A DNA stretch of 64,000 nucleotides from Brachionus manjavacas (Eukaryota > Rotifera > Eurotatoria > Ploima > Brachionidae): assembly GCA_019054805.1 (NCBI GenBank), contig JAHQIY010000005.1:3331501-3395500 (forward strand). The letters are read 5' to 3'. The position numbers and the translations under genes were made by a program. Positions 59,806 through 64,000 of this stretch are shown one piece after another (position 1 is the stretch's first letter; the number at the start of each line of letters is the position of its first letter). The notes under the pieces are model-generated. The model was not told the DNA's origin and searched no databases. It saw nothing but the letters and a program-made list of their open reading frames with translations.

Positions 59806-62800
59806 ATGAATTTAGCAAACAACATGCCATCGTGTAAGAAATGGTCGGAGCTTAAGTCCATTGTTGAATTTGGTCGCAAATTTCTCGGCTATTTAAATGG
59901 AGACATAGCTTCGAATGTTCAATTTAGGGAATATTTCAATCCAGAGACAGGTCAAAATGAAATACGAGTCTACTTTCTATCCGGTTACCAGAATCGAAAT
60001 TTAACCTTAAAATACATAGATATAAATAGCAGTGAATTAAACACTGAAAAGCTTACCGGTGTTCCTCTATTTTTGAACTCGCATAACTTCCAAAATGAAA
60101 AACAATTGACAAAAGAAGAGCAATTATTGAGGGAACGTCAACGGTGCTCTTTTAGCGGAATAACTTCCTTTTCAATAGATGAAAAATCTGGTCGAATTGT
60201 TTTCGGCGAACATTCAGAATTGTTTTTTTTCGATGATGAAATACCATCTAGTGTAAAAATATTTTTTTACTGAAAATTAAATTAAAATTTGTTTTTTATA
60301 GTCAGAAAATTTACCAATTGAAATTTCGGCCTTTTCAAAAGGAGCAATTGATGTAAAAATATGTCCAGTGAATCCAAATATAATATCCTACATTTTAAAT
60401 GATAATCTATGGATTCATGACCTCAGTTCTAATAGAGAAATTCAGTTAACATTTAGTACTGATCCAAAAAAGTCTGGAGTTCCATCTTTTGCGGTTCAGG
60501 AAGAATTCGACCGGTACACTGGTTACTGGTGGCAGCCAATTAAGGAAACAAATGGTGATGGAAGTACCACATTTCGGATTATCCTTGAAGAAACCGATGA
60601 TCAAAACGTCGATTTAACTTACATTACTCCATCATGTGAGAACGAGTTCGGCTATGACATGTATAGGTACCCGAAAGCAGGAACCCCAAACTCCAAAATG
60701 TTTCTTAAACTTTTAGAAATAACATTACCAGCCGATTCAAAATTGGAGCCACTTATCAACAAGAAAAAGATGCACATGTCTTTTTACGAATTGTTTCCAT
60801 GGTATGAGTATTTATCAAGAGCTGACTGGACCCCAAATGGAAAATAGTAAAATTTATTTATTAAGAAAAATTAGTTTATTGGAAAAAAATAAAAAAATTT
60901 GAATTAGTTTTTGGGCTCAAGTTTTTAATCGCTTACAAACTAGGACAGTTACTTTGGCATTTGATTTAGACTTTTTCGTACCAGATGTAGAACCTGGTTT
61001 GGAAATGCAGACCAGTTATATTTCAGAGGCAAACAATGTTTTCCTAATTGACGAGCAATCATCAGATGCATGGATTAATGTAGAATTTTTTTTTTTTTTT
61101 TACTTGACTATTTTTTTGTTGTTAAGTATCATGATAAAATGTATTTTTTGAATCAATTTGATGTTGAACAGAATTACCTGGAGTTCATATCAGCAAATGA
61201 GTCTACCGGATTTATGCATTTATTTAGACGAAAATTGAATCTATTAGAGCTAGAAAAATATTCGGACGTAATTGTAAAACCCAAAGTTGTATTAAATGAA
61301 CAACTAACCCAAGGAGAATGGTCGATTGAATTTGAAGAAAATGTTCATGTCGATTCGGAAAATAGTCTTGTTTATTTTACAGCTTTCCAAGATCCTATAG
61401 AAAGTCACTTGTAATTGAAAATTGTGTAGTTACTATAATTAAAAAATTTATCAATTTGTATTAAGATTTGTGGTTGATTATACTAAACCAGGAGTCGTAA
61501 AGCAGTTAACTCAAAATGGATCATCCTACTCTATCTCGATGGATAAAGTATTTTTTGTTAATTTTTTTCGAAATTATTAGCATCGATTTTTAAGGGCTGC
61601 AAATACTTTGTCACAACATTCTCCAACTTGAGCAATCCAAATAAAACCCTTATATTTGAGATAGTTGGTCAAAAACATGGAATCAACGGAATAAGTATAC
61701 GCCAAATTGTTCAGATAACAAGTAATTTAGTTAATTATTAACTTTTAGGGTTTCAAAATAAAACGTTTCGTTTTATGAATCAAATTTTTGAAATCTTAAA
61801 ATAAAATTATTTTTTTTGGTCTTGGTCATGATGTAATCAATTGATTAAAAAAAAATGATTCCTAAATTTAAGAAATAAAAAGTGATAAAAATCATATGTG
61901 ATTCGAAAAGATATTTTTTGGGAATTTTATTTGATTCATTTGATCAGAAAAAAAAATTAAATTTTTTTCTTTTTTAAATATTATTTAATGAAATTCTGAT
62001 TAGATTAGATATTTTTATTTTCCTTTTTCATACTTTCTTTAAATTTTTTTCGGAAAAAAGGATTGTTGTTTTTTTTTAACTAAACTAATAATAATTTCAT
62101 AGTAAATTACTGCATTTTAACTACAAGTTTTAATTTTTAAGATTAATGAACCTTTTGAAGGCCACGTAAAATTTTAATCAATTGTTAAAAAGATACGGAA
62201 ATTAATTAAAAACGATCTATGTATAGATAAAGATGATGATTTTACATATATTTTTGAACAAATAATTTTTAGAATTTTCAATGAAACTTGTTTATCAATA
62301 TTTAAAAATAAATTATAAAAGAATAACATAAAGAAGTGTTGATTTAATTTTAATTTTTTTTAAGATCAGGATGATACACGTCTTCAAATAATGTTGGATC
62401 CATTTAATGGCGAGCTAAAACCAAACTTCGCACAAATAAGCTCTTTGCTTAATTTAAATTTGGACTCATTAGTTAGGAATTCGCCAACAGACGATTTTGT
62501 GGTCATTCAGCATCTATTCAAGCCGCCTCAGATATTTTCTTTTGAGACTGAAGATAAATGCAGAATGTACGGAATGATTTACATGCCATACAATTATGAA
62601 GATGGTGTAAAATACAAAACTCTTTTATATGTTTATGCTGGTCCGCGATTTCAAATAGTTACCAATGCTTATAAAGCTAGCAAGTATTCAAGATTTAATA
62701 TTTTAGCTTTGTTAGGCTATTGCATTGTGGCGATTGATTCGCGTGGATCTAAAAATCGAGGGAGAAAATTTGAAAATCATATCTACAAAAAAATGGTTCA

Positions 62801-63453
62801 AAAAAATTAATTTTTTTTACATAAAAAATAAATAAATATTTAAGGGCACAGTTGAAATAAGTGATCAAGTGAAAGGTCTGGAGACAGCTTCTAAGATTTA
62901 TGATTGCATTGACATGAATCGTGTCGGGATATTTGGCTGGTCTTATGGAGGTTATATGTCTCTCATGGGCCTAGCTCAAAGACCTGATGTTTTCAAAGTG
63001 GCCATATCTGGAGCTCCAGTCACAACTTGGAAGCTTTACGACACAGCTTATACTGAAAGGTACATGGGCCTGCCTAGCGAAGAACATGAAGCATACGAGA
63101 ACGGATCAGTGCTAAATTTGGCAAGAAATTTTCCCGATGAGGAAAATCGACTATTAATCATTCATGGCATGATAGATGAGAATGTAAAAGACTAAATTTA
63201 AAAAATTTTTGATTTTAATTTTCTTATTTCAGGTTCATTTTGCTCATACAAGAAAATTGATCGATGCTTTAATCAAAGAAAATAAACCCTATCAATTATT
63301 GGTAATTCTCCACAATAAATTTTTGAAAAATTTTTGTCATTTTTCTAATATTTTTCTTAGATTTATCCCCATGAAAGACACGGAATCAGATCTTCTGAAG
63401 GCTCAACCAATTGTGATACAAATTTTTATTCATTTTTAGAACGCTATCTTTAA
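59806..63453 (+). CDS. DPP9: DPP8/9 cytosolic dipeptidyl peptidase (S9B, about 10 exons)
   Basis: Post-proline dipeptidase of the S9B family; DPP8/9 are cytosolic and restrain CARD8/NLRP1 in mammals. Seen: 'KKWSELKSIVEFGRKFLGY' near the start, 'EEQLLRERQRCSFSGITSF', the substrate N-terminus-binding Glu loop 'EEFDRYTGYWWQP' (about 60505), 'YRYPKAGTPNSKM', 'WYEYLSRADWTPNGK', the propeller continuing to 61.7 kb, then the hydrolase domain: 'FVYAGP'-like 'LLYVYAGPRFQIV', Ser in 'GWSYGGYMSLMGL' (about 62935-62975), Asp in 'IIHGMIDENV' joined to 'HFAHTRKLID', His in 'IYPHERHGIRSSEGS', end 'FLERYL' with TAA at 63451-63453. The triad is complete and there is no membrane anchor, unlike DPP4. I chose the ATG at 59806 because the upstream TTG-led frame is closed; the N-terminus is then slightly shorter than human DPP9. 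One 640-nt intron before about 62365. Confidence 0.92.
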
Positions 63454-63559
63454 TTTTTCTTCAAAAGAAATTTAAAATTTAACTTTTATATTAGCGATTC
63501 AATTAAATCAATAAAATAATTTAATTTTTACAATCAAAGCATTTAGCGCTCTAGATTCA

Positions 63560-64000
63560 ATGATTAAATCAAATTCGGAAAAATTAGCTTTGCCCAAGCT
63601 ATTTGACATAGAACCAAATGAAAGGATTAGGTCCGAACTAACAATTGAACAGTTAAAGAATGAACAAAAAATATCAGACAATACATCAGAGTTCACCACA
63701 GTGTCCAGTCTTGGTTCAAATGAAAAATTAAAAAAAATATCCAGAGCTCAATTTCAAACAAATTTTAGCTATAGACTTTGTTTTAGTAATCACATTCCTT
63801 TGAGGTTTTATTCTAATCAAACTTTATTATCTAACTGGTTTGAAGATAGACTTCGTTTAGAAGATAAATTAAAGAATTTGTCTAAAAGCTCATTGATTAA
63901 GAAAAAAACAAAAGTGGAACAAAAAATTGATTTTAAGTGTTTTGTCATGCGGATTGAAATTGATAAAAAAAAATTTTATCTAAGTTCTCAGGTTACTAAT
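63560..64000 (+). CDS. Unrecognised gene, 5' part, runs off the window
   Basis: An open frame from the ATG at 63560 to the right edge (147 codons, no stop), about 105 bp after the DPP8/9 stop and on the same strand. The frame is also open back to 63515 behind an AG at 63545-63546, so the ATG may not be the true start. Content is hydrophilic: 'EPNERIRSELTIEQLKNEQK', then 'YRLCFSNHIPLRFYSNQTLL' and 'SNWFEDRLRLEDKLKNLSK', with a Lys-rich stretch after. The 'NW.ED...LE..LK' block faintly recalls axonemal proteins such as CFAP161 or CFAP107, but this is too little for a name. It has better codon-like composition than surrounding introns. Confidence 0.55.
   Translation, partial: MIKSNSEKLALPKLFDIEPNERIRSELTIEQLKNEQKISDNTSEFTTVSSLGSNEKLKKISRAQFQTNFSYRLCFSNHIPLRFYSNQTLLSNWFEDRLRLEDKLKNLSKSSLIKKKTKVEQKIDFKCFVMRIEIDKKKFYLSSQVTN

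Overview
The window is AT-rich eukaryotic DNA with intron-containing genes, mostly 50-120 nt introns with GT...AG ends, and animal-type genes: a trithorax/KMT2 histone methyltransferase, VPS13, ATG14, WDR26, DPP8/9, DIMT1, MECR and MRPL15. Decayed non-LTR retrotransposon (LINE) ends with ATT/TAA tails and a decayed MULE-type DNA transposon lie between and inside genes. This points to an invertebrate metazoan. A monogonont rotifer such as Brachionus is my best guess from base composition, intron size and repeat style; that is inference, and no marker in the window proves it. I saw no bacterial operon, CRISPR array, tRNA or rRNA.

Layout, left to right: 3' end of MECR (+, 1-520); DIMT1 (+, 676-1958, six exons); an unrecognised 371-codon single-exon gene (-, 2061-3176); a transposon graveyard with MULE and LINE relics (about 3250-5260); an unrecognised one-pass membrane protein (-, 5403-6575); MRPL15 (-, 6795-7787, three exons); a gene-free stretch with weak transposon debris (7788-9439); VPS13 (-, 9440-27082); a 3.5 kb divergent intergenic region with a 53-bp palindrome; KMT2/trithorax (+, 30552-45252, eleven exons, all reading phases consistent, 2080 codons); intergenic DNA with a LINE relic and a decayed partial copy of the last KMT2 exon; WDR26 (+, ending 51711); a LINE relic on the minus strand; ATG14 (-, 53289-55464, five exons, 452 codons); a LINE tail; two small candidate spliced genes on the minus strand (56821-58019) next to a 58-bp exact repeat and a 37-bp inverted repeat; DPP8/9 (+, 59806-63453); and the start of another gene (+, 63560 to the edge).

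The genes are ordinary neighbours rather than one pathway. Two are mitochondrial (MECR, MRPL15), one makes ribosomes (DIMT1), two concern membranes and autophagy (VPS13, ATG14), one is a chromatin regulator (KMT2), one a GID/CTLH ubiquitin-ligase subunit (WDR26) and one a cytosolic peptidase (DPP8/9). I found no convincing new biological system.

The observations most worth a second look are: a predicted Taspase1 site placed between FYRN and FYRC in a half-length trithorax; a multi-hairpin sequence inside its third intron that could be a structured RNA; the long palindrome between VPS13 and KMT2; the decayed downstream copy of the KMT2 terminal exon; and the cluster of small candidate genes and repeats at 56.8-59.2 kb. 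Exon limits were read by eye from reading frame, splice dinucleotides and remembered family sequences.
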